Shown here: in pieces, positions 42,872 through 52,438 of the stretch | Layout: each line of letters begins with the position of its first letter | How positions within the stretch are numbered: position 1 is the first letter of the stretch | NCBI RefSeq assembly: GCF_007692655.1 | Contig: NZ_REBQ01000109.1 | Span: 1 to 64,000, forward strand | Source of the DNA: Halomonas sp. | GTDB lineage: Bacteria > Pseudomonadota > Gammaproteobacteria > Pseudomonadales > Halomonadaceae | Length of the DNA stretch: 64,000 nt | Direction of reading: 5' to 3' | Program-made: the position numbers and the translations under genes | The notes under the pieces: generated by a model | The model's database searches: none | What the model saw: the letters and a program-made list of their open reading frames with translations, nothing else | What the model was told of the DNA's origin: nothing

Positions 42872-44281
42872 TTATTCGCGGCTGTCACGGGCATAAGCAT
42901 CATCTAAACGTTCGATGTCATCTTCGCCAAGGTAACTTCCAGACTGCACTTCGATCAGTTCAAGAGGAATTTTACCGGTGTTCTCCAGCCGGTGTAGCGC
43001 ACCTATCGGAATATAGGTGGACTGATTTTCACTGACCAGAAAACTGCGCCCATCCACCGTTACCTGTGCGGTGCCACTCACGACCACCCAGTGCTCAGCG
43101 CGGTGGTGATGGCGCTGCAGCGATAGCCGACCGCCAGGCTTAACGGTGATGTGCTTTACCTGGTAGCGCTCGCCGCTGTCCATTGCTTGGAAACTGCCCC
43201 AAGGCCGATGCACCAGAGGCGCAGAGCGCGGTTCGCTTCGCCCTGCTTGAGTGAGTTCTGCCACCAGCTGCTTAACCTGCTGTGCGTTATCACGATGGGC
43301 CACCAGCACACTATCGGGCGTTTCCACCACGATCACATCTTTGATACCTAGCGTAGCCACTAACCGGTGCTCGGCAATCACCAGTGAGTCCTGCGTATCG
43401 GTTAGCCAGACATCACCTTTGCAGCTGTTACCCGCTGCATCTGTCTCGAGGGCTCCCCACAGCGAGTCAAAGCTTCCTATATCGCTCCACTGGGCATCTA
43501 ACGGAACCACAGCGGCATGTTCACAGTGCTCCATCACCGCATAGTCAATAGAGTCTGATGGGCAGCGGCGAAACGCCTCTTCGCCAAGGCGTAAAAAATC
43601 CAAGTCACGGTGGGCGCTGCTAACTGCCTCCTGGCAGGCCTTAAGCATAGCTGGCTGCAGCCGCTCAAGCTGGTCTAGATAGGTAGAGGCGCGCAGTAGA
43701 AACATACCGCTATTCCACAGATAATCGCCGCTTTCAACCAATTGCGCGGCGCGCTGAGCATCCGGCTTTTCAATAAACGCAGAGAGATGAAAGCCACCTT
43801 CCAACGACGCGCCGCAGGCAATGTAGCCATAGCCGGTTTCAGGTTTTGTCGGCACAACCCCAAAAGTGACGAGATAGCCCGCTTGCGCCAGGGGAGTTGC
43901 CAGTGAAACGCTATATTGAAACGCACTGACATCACCGATCACATGGTCAGCTGGCAACACCAGCAGTAGCGGGTCATCACCATGCTGGCGCGCTAGCATG
44001 GCAGCACAGGCAATCGCTGGCGCGGTGTTGCGACCTTCAGGCTCGAGCACCAACGTCGCCGTTTGGCCTATTTCGCGCAGCTGTTCAGCCATTAAAAAAC
44101 GGTGACTGTGGTGGCCCATTAACATGGGCGACGCTGCTGGCAAACCCACTAAACGGTTCACTGTTTGTTGAAGCAGGCTTTGCGATGAGGTCAAACGTAA
44201 GAACTGTTTGGGCATTTGCTCACGAGAGAGAGGCCAAAGCCGCGTGCCACTGCCGCCGCTCAAAATTACGGGCTGAATCAT
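42872..44281 (-). CDS. manC: Mannose-1-phosphate guanylyltransferase/mannose-6-phosphate isomerase
   Basis: A bifunctional type II PMI/GMP enzyme of 469 residues. The nucleotidyltransferase signature GGSGTRLWPLSRE is at residues 8-20, FIEKPD follows near 160, and a C-terminal cupin isomerase domain has HHHRAEHWVVVSG near 395. It makes GDP-mannose for exopolysaccharide, LPS or glycan synthesis. AAGGAAGGG precedes the ATG at 44281. It sits next to the periplasmic-glucan locus, although no GDP-mannose-using enzyme is visible nearby. Confidence 0.93.
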   Translation of the reverse strand: MIQPVILSGGSGTRLWPLSREQMPKQFLRLTSSQSLLQQTVNRLVGLPAASPMLMGHHSHRFLMAEQLREIGQTATLVLEPEGRNTAPAIACAAMLARQHGDDPLLLVLPADHVIGDVSAFQYSVSLATPLAQAGYLVTFGVVPTKPETGYGYIACGASLEGGFHLSAFIEKPDAQRAAQLVESGDYLWNSGMFLLRASTYLDQLERLQPAMLKACQEAVSSAHRDLDFLRLGEEAFRRCPSDSIDYAVMEHCEHAAVVPLDAQWSDIGSFDSLWGALETDAAGNSCKGDVWLTDTQDSLVIAEHRLVATLGIKDVIVVETPDSVLVAHRDNAQQVKQLVAELTQAGRSEPRSAPLVHRPWGSFQAMDSGERYQVKHITVKPGGRLSLQRHHHRAEHWVVVSGTAQVTVDGRSFLVSENQSTYIPIGALHRLENTGKIPLELIEVQSGSYLGEDDIERLDDAYARDSRE

Positions 44282-44350
44282 TTTCCCTTCCTTTTCGTTC
44301 TTCCATTCTTGCGAGGTCTCTCTCGCCGCTGAATCCTTGCCCATGGCAGC

Positions 44351-45925
44351 TCACGGCTCGGCAAAATCGGCCTGAAGCCAGTGGCGCAGCTCGCTCATTC
44401 TAGGCACATCTTCCGTGGGCTCGAGCGGTGGTAGCGTGCCGGGCACAAAACCGCGCGCCAAAAAGGGTTCTAAAAGTGCCGGATCGCCACTGATAATGTG
44501 CACCGGCACCGCCGCGCTTGCGTCGTCACCGGTAATAAGTGGCGCGGCTTGGTGGTCACCAAGTGCAATCATTAAGGTATTATCATCAACCACCCGCTCA
44601 GCCCAACGGCCAGTGACTTTTACAGAATAGTCCACCGACCACGCATAATGATCTCGAATACGCTCAATCTCTTGCCACAGCACTTCTGGCGGATCACCCG
44701 CCGTCTCCCAAGGTGCAAAAATCTGGCCATCGCCGATGAGTGACCAGTCTTCGATGACCGGCAAAATCGGCGTCCAAGGTGCATGACTAGAGATCAATGC
44801 TATCTGGGCGAACAGAGGCCCCTCGCCCATCAAATTACGCTGAGCGTAATCCAGCGTAAATTGGTCGGGCATGGTCACCCAGTGCAGTGCAGGGCCGGCA
44901 TAATCAATGTCTTTGGCAGCAAAAATTTGATCGAAACCGTAGGCCTCTCCTTCCGGCCACGCCATGGTAATAGCAGGCATGACGTTCAGTGTTCGCTGCC
45001 CAGTGACACTAAAGTCATCAACCAGCGTGGAGTGCCCGCTGTTTAGCATGAGGCGATACCACAGTTGATTATCAATCCACCGCCCGCTCAGCAGCGTCGC
45101 ATGGGCAAGCCATGACTGCCCCCCACGAATCGGAGCATCTAACAAGCCGGATACCACAAATAGATCGCGCGCTTCCAGGCGCTCCTGCATCTCAGTAAGA
45201 GTAGGCAGTAACACGCCCGAATAGCGCGGATCATCCAGTGCCGTAATACCATAGGACTCAATGTAAGTAAGCAGAACATTGCGGCCTTCAAGCCCTGGTA
45301 ACGACTGCGCTTCGATGGGGGAATTTTCCAGCTCCTCACTAAAAGCAAGGCGCGCAGCGTGAGTATCGGTAATCTGTTGCCACTGAAAACGTGTGGTGTT
45401 GATTAACGGCACACGGGCACTGTCCACAGGTCGCACCCCGGAAAGTTCAAGTGCCGCCCCGGTTGTGCCCACCAATAACAGCGCTAATGCGACGCCACCA
45501 GATAGGCGTTTTACTGAGTAAGAAGCGGCTGGCAACAGCAAACGCAATAAGCCCCATACGCTGCCGAGCAGCAAAGCAATGCCCGCTACCATCGCGCAGA
45601 GTGCTAAGAGTTGGCCTACATTACCTACAAGCAGGTGATAAACAGCGCGCAGTAAAGGCACGTCGAGATAGATATTAAATGGCCGGGCGAAGGCCATATG
45701 GGTAGCGGCAGTACCCACATTAGCCAGGGTGGCCAATAAGGCCCAGGCGACCAGCGCTATGCCCACTAAGCGGCGCATCAGACCGGGAGGAAGCAGTAGC
45801 ATTACAGGCGCAATAATTAACGCTTCCCAGGCAACGAGATATAAGCTGATATCACTGTAACGCCACCACAGCGGCAAAATGAACATAAGATTCAGCGCCA
45901 GCACCGCAAATAATAATCGTCTCAT
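44351..45925 (-). CDS. Membrane sulfatase-family protein (OpgB/phosphoglycerol transferase-like)
   Basis: A 524-residue protein with about five N-terminal membrane helices (residues 1-170) followed by a periplasmic alkaline-phosphatase/sulfatase-fold domain (about 205-520). Metal and nucleophile regions are seen in NVLLTYIESYG, RGGQSWLAHATLLSG and ALGDHQAAP. The family includes OpgB, which adds phosphoglycerol to periplasmic glucans, and LtaS. Divergent position next to opgG/opgH supports an OpgB-like role. It could equally be a different phosphoethanolamine/phosphoglycerol transferase. Confidence 0.8.
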   Translation of the reverse strand: MRRLLFAVLALNLMFILPLWWRYSDISLYLVAWEALIIAPVMLLLPPGLMRRLVGIALVAWALLATLANVGTAATHMAFARPFNIYLDVPLLRAVYHLLVGNVGQLLALCAMVAGIALLLGSVWGLLRLLLPAASYSVKRLSGGVALALLLVGTTGAALELSGVRPVDSARVPLINTTRFQWQQITDTHAARLAFSEELENSPIEAQSLPGLEGRNVLLTYIESYGITALDDPRYSGVLLPTLTEMQERLEARDLFVVSGLLDAPIRGGQSWLAHATLLSGRWIDNQLWYRLMLNSGHSTLVDDFSVTGQRTLNVMPAITMAWPEGEAYGFDQIFAAKDIDYAGPALHWVTMPDQFTLDYAQRNLMGEGPLFAQIALISSHAPWTPILPVIEDWSLIGDGQIFAPWETAGDPPEVLWQEIERIRDHYAWSVDYSVKVTGRWAERVVDDNTLMIALGDHQAAPLITGDDASAAVPVHIISGDPALLEPFLARGFVPGTLPPLEPTEDVPRMSELRHWLQADFAEP

Positions 45926-46144
45926 CGCACACTCTTATCTATATTTGTTAGCTTAAGGTAACAGGGTTGTAGCGTCTTAGGGCTGCATATAACTAAGGCG
46001 TTATACAAGGATTGTTCAACAGGGCTGCAAAAGAGCGCAATAATCATGTACCTTCTTACTTGATCGTACAATTATTGTGCAAAGATTTCACGCTTGGCTT
46101 TGTGCTAGGCATGTTGCAGACCTTCACCCGAAAGGATTTCGCCC
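45926..46144. promoter_or_regulatory. Divergent promoter region of the periplasmic-glucan locus
   Basis: This 219-base region lies between the divergently transcribed OpgB-like gene and opgG. It contains GTACAATTATTGTGC (about 46065-46079), an inverted repeat with one mismatch, about 70 bases upstream of opgG. No osmotic-response site can be assigned by eye. Confidence 0.35.
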
Positions 46145-47704
46145 ATGCGTTTTAGCTATGTAGGTAGTAGGTGGGTTGATAGGCGCCGGCTTGGTAAGTG
46201 GATGGTACTACTCTGTTGCACCGCTGCCTCAACCGCCTCAGCTGAAGACGATGCGCATTTCAGCATGGTGATTGAGCGCGCTCAGCAGCTTGCTGCAACG
46301 GCTTACCAACCCCCTGAAGAGTCATTGCCTCAGGTTTTGCGCGATATTAATTACGATACTTATCGGCAAATTCGCTTTAACCCCGAGCACGCTTATTGGC
46401 AAGATGAGAGCCCCTTTAGCCTGCAACTATTCCACAGTGGTTTTATATTCCAAACTCCGGTTGCGCTGCATGTCATTGAGAATGATAGCGTTACCCCCCT
46501 ACCATTTTCGGCGGACGACTACTCTTACGATGGCGACGCTGAAACCCTCCAAGATCACGATTTAACGGGCAGTGATCACGCTGGTTTTCGCCTTCATTAT
46601 CCTATCAACAGCGATGACTACGCAGATGAGTTTGCTGTTTTCCTTGGGGCGAGCTATTTCCGGCTGGTAGGACGCGACCAGATTTACGGATTATCAACGC
46701 GAGGTCTTGCCATTGATACGGCTTCTCCTGACGGCGAAGAGTTTCCAGCATTTCGCGAATTCTGGCTGTATAAACCTGCCTCAGACGCTGCATACATTGA
46801 GCTGTTGGCATTGATGGATAGCCCTTCCATCAGCGGCGCCTACCGCTTCATTATCCAACCTGGAGAAAATACACAGGTAGAAGTGGAAGCCGAACTATTT
46901 GCCCGAGAAGATATCGCTAAGCTTGGCGTAGCGCCTTTAACGAGCATGTATACCTATGGCGATGCCAGTCGTGAGCGGCCAGATGACTTTCGCCCTCAGG
47001 TACACGATTCCGACGGGCTGCTGATTCACACCGGAAGCGATGAGTGGATTTGGCGACCGTTAAGCAACCCCTCTGAGGTCCGTGTTTCAGCGTTCCTCGA
47101 TGAATCACCGCTTGGCTTTGGCCTAATGCAACGTGAGCGGGATTTTAACCGCTATCTAGACATGGAAGCCCTTTATCATCGCCGCCCCAGTCAATGGGTG
47201 GTACCTATAGATGAGTGGGGCCCAGGCCACGTTGAGCTCGTTGAAATTCCCACCCCCGACGAAACCCACGACAACATTGTTGCGTATTGGGTATCCGACG
47301 CGACGCTTGCGGCAGGTGAGTCGCGTCGCCTGCATTACCAGACTCATACGCTTAATACCGATCCTGAAGAACATACCTTAGGACGTGTTATTCGTACTCG
47401 CCATGGCAACGCAGGCGTACCGGGACAGGCTGATTCGCCCTCTGCTGAGCAGCGCCAGTTTATCGTCGATTTTCAAGGGGGAGCGTTAGCTGACATAGCT
47501 GCCGACCAGTCCATTGAGTTAGATATTAGCCTTCAACAAGACGAGGCCTTACTGCCCCAGGTAACAGCACTGCCTGATAATGCATGGCGCGCTAGCTTCA
47601 GACTACCCGCTAACGGCCAACCCAGCGATATTCGTCTAAGGCTCACCCTTGACGGCGAACCGGTTAGCGAAACGTGGAACTACGTATGGTATCCCGATGC
47701 CTAG
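46145..47704 (+). CDS. opgG: Periplasmic glucan biosynthesis protein OpgG/MdoG
   Basis: A 519-residue periplasmic protein required for osmoregulated periplasmic glucan synthesis. A signal peptide spans about residues 1-34 (ending TASA). The large galactose-mutarotase-like domain begins with the diagnostic LRDINYDTYRQIRFNPEHAYW, and an immunoglobulin-like C-terminal domain follows. AAAGGATTTCGCCC precedes the ATG. It overlaps opgH by 8 bases. The protein is thought to shape the glucan polymer after the OpgH synthase extrudes it. Confidence 0.94.
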   Translation: MRFSYVGSRWVDRRRLGKWMVLLCCTAASTASAEDDAHFSMVIERAQQLAATAYQPPEESLPQVLRDINYDTYRQIRFNPEHAYWQDESPFSLQLFHSGFIFQTPVALHVIENDSVTPLPFSADDYSYDGDAETLQDHDLTGSDHAGFRLHYPINSDDYADEFAVFLGASYFRLVGRDQIYGLSTRGLAIDTASPDGEEFPAFREFWLYKPASDAAYIELLALMDSPSISGAYRFIIQPGENTQVEVEAELFAREDIAKLGVAPLTSMYTYGDASRERPDDFRPQVHDSDGLLIHTGSDEWIWRPLSNPSEVRVSAFLDESPLGFGLMQRERDFNRYLDMEALYHRRPSQWVVPIDEWGPGHVELVEIPTPDETHDNIVAYWVSDATLAAGESRRLHYQTHTLNTDPEEHTLGRVIRTRHGNAGVPGQADSPSAEQRQFIVDFQGGALADIAADQSIELDISLQQDEALLPQVTALPDNAWRASFRLPANGQPSDIRLRLTLDGEPVSETWNYVWYPDA

Positions 47705-49703
47705 TACAAACGAGCTAACACCATCAATACCCTGGCTGAAAACGCGCAGAGCTTTTCTGGCGGTGATGGTGCTGATCACCAGCGTGGCTGGTCTGATCGC
47801 CATGAACCATGTGGTGACTAGCCTCACCCTGGGGTGGCAGCTCACGATGTTGGTACTGTTTGCGCTGACCTTCACGTGGATTGCATTAGCGTTTTGGGGA
47901 GCCGTTTGCGGTTTTGTATTGTGCGCGCTGCGCCGGGATCCGCTGAGCCTTCGCAGGCTTAATAGGGAAGCACCCAGCGCCAGGTTACTGGTTAGCCGCA
48001 CCGCGATTGTGATGCCGATTTATGCTGAGCCGCCCGTACCTACCTTTGCGGGGTTGGAAGCCACCTGCCATTCGCTGCTCAACTATGCCATTGAAAGCGA
48101 TGACGAAGACGCTGCAGCGCCTCTGAGCGACTATTTTGAAGTCTTTATCCTGAGTGATACTCAGGACGCCGCCGTGGCACAGGTGGAAGAGGTTCATGTG
48201 GGCGCGCTACAGCAGCGTTTTGAAGGCAAGCTGGCCATTCATTATCGGCGACGCCCTAATAACCATGGTCGTAAGGCGGGTAATATTGCTGAGTTTTGCC
48301 GCCGCTGGGGGCGCGAATACGATTATATGATCGTGTTAGATGCTGACAGCTTAATGAGTGGAGCAACCCTGCTGGACATGGTGCAGCGTATGCAGCGCCA
48401 GCCGACCATAGGCTTGATTCAAACAGTGCCGATTCCCGTCGGCCAGGAGACCCTTTTCGGGCGCTTTATCCAATTTGCGTCAGCGCTCTATAGCCCCATG
48501 CTGGCAGCCGGTCAGAGCTTTTGGCAAGGCGATGCCGCTAACTACTGGGGACATAATGCGATTATCCGCACCCGCGCCTTTATGGATCACGCTGGACTAC
48601 CGACGCTATCCGGCAAACCGCCGCTAGGCGGCGACATACTGAGCCACGATTTTGTCGAAGCCGCCCTGCTCAAGCGCGGTGGCTGGCAGGTCATCTTGGA
48701 TACCACCATTACCTCAGCCGTCTCACGCCATGATCCCAGTGCCAGCGCATCTCACAATAGCTTTGAGGCCATGCCTAGTAATATGCTCGACTTCGCCAAG
48801 CGCGATCGTCGCTGGCTGCAGGGCAACCTCCAGCACTTGCGTTTACTGGGCGGTGCGGGGCTGCACTCACTAAGTCGTATACACTTTTTCTATGGCGCCT
48901 TTGCCTATTTGTCATCCTTCGTTTGGCTGGCGCTGTTGCTATGTACCAGCGTCTTGATAACGGTTTACGCTCTTAGCGATACACCTGGCGAGTTGCTGTC
49001 AAGAAACGTTACCTTCAGCCCCTTTTCGCTTGGGTTGCTCTCTATTACCCTCGTCATGCTATTAGCCCCCAAACTTTTGGGGTTGACACTCGCTTTGTGG
49101 CAAACGCCACACGCGTTCGGTGGGCGGCCACGCCTGATTTCAAGCACGTTTCTTGAAGTGCTCTTTGCCGCCTTGCTAGCCCCCTTGATGATGGCGTGGC
49201 ATAGCTTGTTTATTGTGAACGTTCTGCTTGGCCGCTCAATCGACTGGCAAACCCAGCCACGTGGAGAACGCTCCCTGACTTGGCGTGAAACCTGGCAGCA
49301 TACCGGTTGGATGACGTTGAGCGGGCTGGTGTGGGCTGGCTTAATGCTAACCTTTTCCCCTGCGGCCTTTGGTTGGCTAACGCCAGCATGGCTGGGATTA
49401 ATGGGTGCGGCTCCCTTGGTCAAGTATTCCAGCAGTGGCACTTGGGGAGGAGTACTCAGCAAGCGCTGGGGGCTGCTAAAAACCCCTAGCATCTGTTTAA
49501 AGCCCACTTTATTGGATGATTTTTCGACACTGATGGCCAATGGCGATGATCACCCGTTAGACCCGGCCACTCAGCGTCCCTTCCCTCTGCTCCCCCTACC
49601 TGATGAGCGCCATGGTGAAATGCCGTGCCAATCATTTCATCACTTTGATTACCAGGCACTCGCCTCGCCTGACGCATCAAACACCTCCAAGGAGCCTAAT
49701 TAA
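47697..49703 (+). CDS. opgH: Glucan glucosyltransferase OpgH/MdoH
   Basis: A 668-residue inner-membrane GT2 glucosyltransferase that polymerises the periplasmic glucan from UDP-glucose. The catalytic domain shows VLDADSLMSG (DxD-type) and the product-binding RDRRWLQGNLQH (Q/RxxRW). Several helices precede and follow. It is shorter than E. coli OpgH (847 aa) because the long cytoplasmic N-terminus is missing. The ATG at 47697 lies inside the end of opgG; the frame further upstream overlaps opgG and is rejected. Confidence 0.93.
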   Translation: MPSTNELTPSIPWLKTRRAFLAVMVLITSVAGLIAMNHVVTSLTLGWQLTMLVLFALTFTWIALAFWGAVCGFVLCALRRDPLSLRRLNREAPSARLLVSRTAIVMPIYAEPPVPTFAGLEATCHSLLNYAIESDDEDAAAPLSDYFEVFILSDTQDAAVAQVEEVHVGALQQRFEGKLAIHYRRRPNNHGRKAGNIAEFCRRWGREYDYMIVLDADSLMSGATLLDMVQRMQRQPTIGLIQTVPIPVGQETLFGRFIQFASALYSPMLAAGQSFWQGDAANYWGHNAIIRTRAFMDHAGLPTLSGKPPLGGDILSHDFVEAALLKRGGWQVILDTTITSAVSRHDPSASASHNSFEAMPSNMLDFAKRDRRWLQGNLQHLRLLGGAGLHSLSRIHFFYGAFAYLSSFVWLALLLCTSVLITVYALSDTPGELLSRNVTFSPFSLGLLSITLVMLLAPKLLGLTLALWQTPHAFGGRPRLISSTFLEVLFAALLAPLMMAWHSLFIVNVLLGRSIDWQTQPRGERSLTWRETWQHTGWMTLSGLVWAGLMLTFSPAAFGWLTPAWLGLMGAAPLVKYSSSGTWGGVLSKRWGLLKTPSICLKPTLLDDFSTLMANGDDHPLDPATQRPFPLLPLPDERHGEMPCQSFHHFDYQALASPDASNTSKEPN

Positions 49704-50509
49704 TGCGCCGGCTATATTGGCAGCGACTGCGCAGCGCGGGCGGGCTTGCCCGCTCTCTGTTCATTTACTGGCGCCCAGGACGCCAGCGAGGACTAAAGCG
49801 CCTTTACCAGCCTTTTATTCCGCCCGGCGCCGTCGCCTTTGATATTGGCGCTCACTTAGGCGACCGTAGTGCAGCCTTTCACGCACTGGGTGCCAAAGTG
49901 ATTGCACTTGAACCTCAGCCCGACCTCGCCAAGTGGTTTAAGCGCCTGGTAAAACATCCCACCGTCACGCTGTTACCCCAGGCTGCTGGCCCCACGGCAG
50001 GCTTTGCCGAGATTGCCATCAGCCCCGGCAACCCCACGCTTTCCACCTTGGCAACCGAGTGGCGCGAGCAAATTGGCGAACGCAATGCAGGCTTTAGTAA
50101 AGTACGCTGGGAGCAGCGGCTACGCGTCCCGGTAACCACCCTGGATGCATTGATTGAAGAGTATGGCGAACCCAGCTTTATCAAAATCGATGTGGAAGGC
50201 TTTGAGGCGGAGGTTTTGGCCGGATTAAACTGTCCAGTGGCGGCTTTATCGGTGGAGTTCGTTGGCGGGGCGCTGGACGTTAGCCACGCCTGCATCAGCC
50301 AATTGAGCCGACTCGGCGACTATCGCTATAACGTCGTCGCTGGGGAAAAGCGCGATTTCCGCTGGGCAGATTGGCAATCCCCCCAGGCAATGTGCGATTG
50401 GCTAAGCGCAGGCGCGGAGGAGCTGCCATCTGGCGATATCTATGCCTGTCGTTCAGACCACTGGCTGCTTAGCAATGACGTTCCAAACGATGTTGAAAAC
50501 GATGCGTAA
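49703..50509 (+). CDS. FkbM-family methyltransferase
   Basis: A 268-residue FkbM-type SAM methyltransferase. Motif I VAFDIGAHLGDRSAAF is near residues 48-63, ALEPQP near 76-81 and the family's IKIDVEGFEAEVLAGL near 156-171. FkbM enzymes methylate hydroxyl groups of sugars or polyketides. Its ATG shares one base with the opgH stop (TAATG), a coupling that suggests the acceptor may be the periplasmic glucan. It could instead be linked to the biosynthetic genes that follow. Confidence 0.88.
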   Translation: MRRLYWQRLRSAGGLARSLFIYWRPGRQRGLKRLYQPFIPPGAVAFDIGAHLGDRSAAFHALGAKVIALEPQPDLAKWFKRLVKHPTVTLLPQAAGPTAGFAEIAISPGNPTLSTLATEWREQIGERNAGFSKVRWEQRLRVPVTTLDALIEEYGEPSFIKIDVEGFEAEVLAGLNCPVAALSVEFVGGALDVSHACISQLSRLGDYRYNVVAGEKRDFRWADWQSPQAMCDWLSAGAEELPSGDIYACRSDHWLLSNDVPNDVENDA

Positions 50510-50555
50510 AACCATTTTCAATATACTGTTTAAGACCCTATAGGCGCTGTACTTC

Positions 50556-51338
50556 ATGATTCACCACTGGCAAACGCTTACCGCTCCGCAGCTCGCTAAA
50601 TTTGCTCACAGCGACCCGGTAGCAGTACTGGTTCTCGGGGCTATTGAACAGCACGGCACTCACCTACCGTTAGCGACTGATCTACTCATTGGCGAAGGCT
50701 TACAGGCTGCGATGCTTGAGCGGCTAGACCCTGCTCTCGACGTGCTATGTCTGCCACCTATCGCGGTGGGCGCCAGCGATGAACACGCAAGCTACCCCGG
50801 CACCCTCAGTTTGCCTGCGCCTCTGGCCATCGCCACCCTAGAAGCCTACGGCGATAGTCTTGCTCGAGCGGGCATTCGTCGCTTGGTCTTGCTGAACAGC
50901 CATGGGGGTAATAAAGCAGTGATGGATCTGGCGGGATTAACACTGCGCAGACGCCATGGCATGCGGGTAGTCAAGGCCACTTACACGCGACTACCAGCGT
51001 TAGCGGGCGCCATTGACGCTGAAGAGTTGCGCTATGGCCTACATGGCGGCTTATTGGAAACAGCCATCATGTGCTACCTGGCCCCCGAGCTTGTAACGCT
51101 CGACGACTACCAAACCACCCCACCAGCTGCCCCCCAAGGAGATGCGCTAGTCAGCCCAGAAGGCAGCGCTGCGTTTGCCTGGTTGGCGGAAGATTTAAGT
51201 GCCCATGGGGTAGCAGGAAATGCCACCCATGCCAGTGCGGAGCTTGGCGAGCGGTTAGTGCAGCACTATGCCCGCCAGTTGGCGGCGGTGGTCAAGGAGA
51301 CTGCCCACCTACCGCCGCTGGCTCACGTTAACCGCTAG
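50556..51338 (+). CDS. Creatininase-family amidohydrolase (ArfB/MftE-like)
   Basis: A 260-residue metal-dependent amidohydrolase of the creatininase family. Metal-site motifs are intact: E31 and H33 (AIEQHGTHLPLATD), D42, H116 in NSHGGN and E168 in HGGLLETA. Family members include creatinine amidohydrolase, archaeal ArfB (which removes the formyl group from a GTP-derived pyrimidine) and MftE. It ends against a GTP cyclohydrolase II gene, with the two stop codons sharing the bases CTAG. That neighbourhood favours an ArfB-like step on a pyrimidine or an amide cleavage in the same pathway. Confidence 0.87.
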   Translation: MIHHWQTLTAPQLAKFAHSDPVAVLVLGAIEQHGTHLPLATDLLIGEGLQAAMLERLDPALDVLCLPPIAVGASDEHASYPGTLSLPAPLAIATLEAYGDSLARAGIRRLVLLNSHGGNKAVMDLAGLTLRRRHGMRVVKATYTRLPALAGAIDAEELRYGLHGGLLETAIMCYLAPELVTLDDYQTTPPAAPQGDALVSPEGSAAFAWLAEDLSAHGVAGNATHASAELGERLVQHYARQLAAVVKETAHLPPLAHVNR

Positions 51339-52438
51339 CGCTGGTCGCTTAGTACGTCTTCCAATAGATGCCCACCGCGGGTGGCTTTGGCGTTCAAATA
51401 GCGCTGATTTTGATCAGTGACGCTGCCATACAGTGCTTGTCGGGAAACCACGTCAATACCGCCTTGGCGTAGTGCTTCCATCTTTAATGGGTTATTGGTC
51501 AACAGCTGCACTTGGCTGATCTTCAGCGCGTTCAGCATATCCACCGCGACCGCATACTGGCGCTCATCGTCACCAAAGCCTAAGACTTGGTCTGCATCAA
51601 CGGTATCCAGCCCGCCATCCTGCAGGGTATAGGCGCGCAGCTTGTTGGCGAGGCCAATGCCACGACCCTCCTGGGCCAAATAGAGCAGTACGCCGCCGCC
51701 CATGGCTTGAATATCCGCGACGGCATTGCGCAACTGCTCGCCGCAGTCGCAACGCAGGCTACCAAACAAGTCCCCCGTTAAACACGCCGAGTGCATGCGC
51801 AGCGGCACCGCACTTCCCCACTCTTCCTGCAGGCCAATGACAACGGCGACATGCTCACGCAGGCCATCCGGTTCGCGAAATAACACGAAACGGCTGTGAG
51901 CCGCATCTTCAAGGGGGATGTTCGCTTCACTCACCCGTTTGAGCATACCGGGCGCCCCTGCTAAACACTGCTCCGCATCCGCTGCATCGACTTCTAACAA
52001 CCGTCCTTCTGCCAACTGTTGCTCGATCGCCGCTGAGGACTCTTCAGTGACAAACGCACATAGCGCGGCGGGAATCAGCAGGGCGCGGCGCATCAGCGTT
52101 ACCGCCCCACGCTCGGCTTTACCCGCGGGTTTTAAACCGCTTAATAAGCCTGTTGAGGGTGGTGACACTGTTTCAGCAGTGGCTAAGCCATGCAGTTGAC
52201 CGGTAGTGATGTGCGTTGCTAACGGTAAGCTTGCCGCGTCAGCAGTTAACCTCACGCCCATCGCAGCCAAGCGATGGCGAGTGAGCACCAATAACGGCCG
52301 CGAACCAGCCATATGAGCGAGTGCTTCTACCGATTCGCTGCCTTCCAGCGCTTGTACTAACAAACGCTGTTCACCGGCATTAACCACCACTGGCAAACCA
52401 CGCCGGATATCGAAAATAGCGCGTTCAATCTGGTACAT
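51335..52438 (-). CDS. GTP cyclohydrolase II with degenerate RibB-like N-terminal domain
   Basis: A 367-residue RibBA-like protein. The C-terminal half (about residues 185-363) is GTP cyclohydrolase II. Zinc cysteines C219, C230 and C232 (CLTGDLFGSLRCDC), EGRGIGLANKLRAY with Y270 (E. coli Y105) and LLTNNPLKM are all intact. The N-terminal half begins like DHBP synthase (AIFDIRRGLPVVV), but the acidic DDEDRENE-type catalytic stretch is replaced by NAGEQRLLVQ, so RibB activity is unlikely. AGGAGG precedes the ATG. It probably supplies a GTP-derived diaminopyrimidine to the surrounding cluster rather than riboflavin itself. Confidence 0.9.
   Translation of the reverse strand: MYQIERAIFDIRRGLPVVVNAGEQRLLVQALEGSESVEALAHMAGSRPLLVLTRHRLAAMGVRLTADAASLPLATHITTGQLHGLATAETVSPPSTGLLSGLKPAGKAERGAVTLMRRALLIPAALCAFVTEESSAAIEQQLAEGRLLEVDAADAEQCLAGAPGMLKRVSEANIPLEDAAHSRFVLFREPDGLREHVAVVIGLQEEWGSAVPLRMHSACLTGDLFGSLRCDCGEQLRNAVADIQAMGGGVLLYLAQEGRGIGLANKLRAYTLQDGGLDTVDADQVLGFGDDERQYAVAVDMLNALKISQVQLLTNNPLKMEALRQGGIDVVSRQALYGSVTDQNQRYLNAKATRGGHLLEDVLSDQR

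Noticed and set aside
49703-50509. Assigning the FkbM methyltransferase to the pterin-like cluster
   Set aside because: The one-base overlap with opgH ties it to the glucan operon; a 46-base gap separates it from the creatininase gene. A role in the cluster cannot be excluded.
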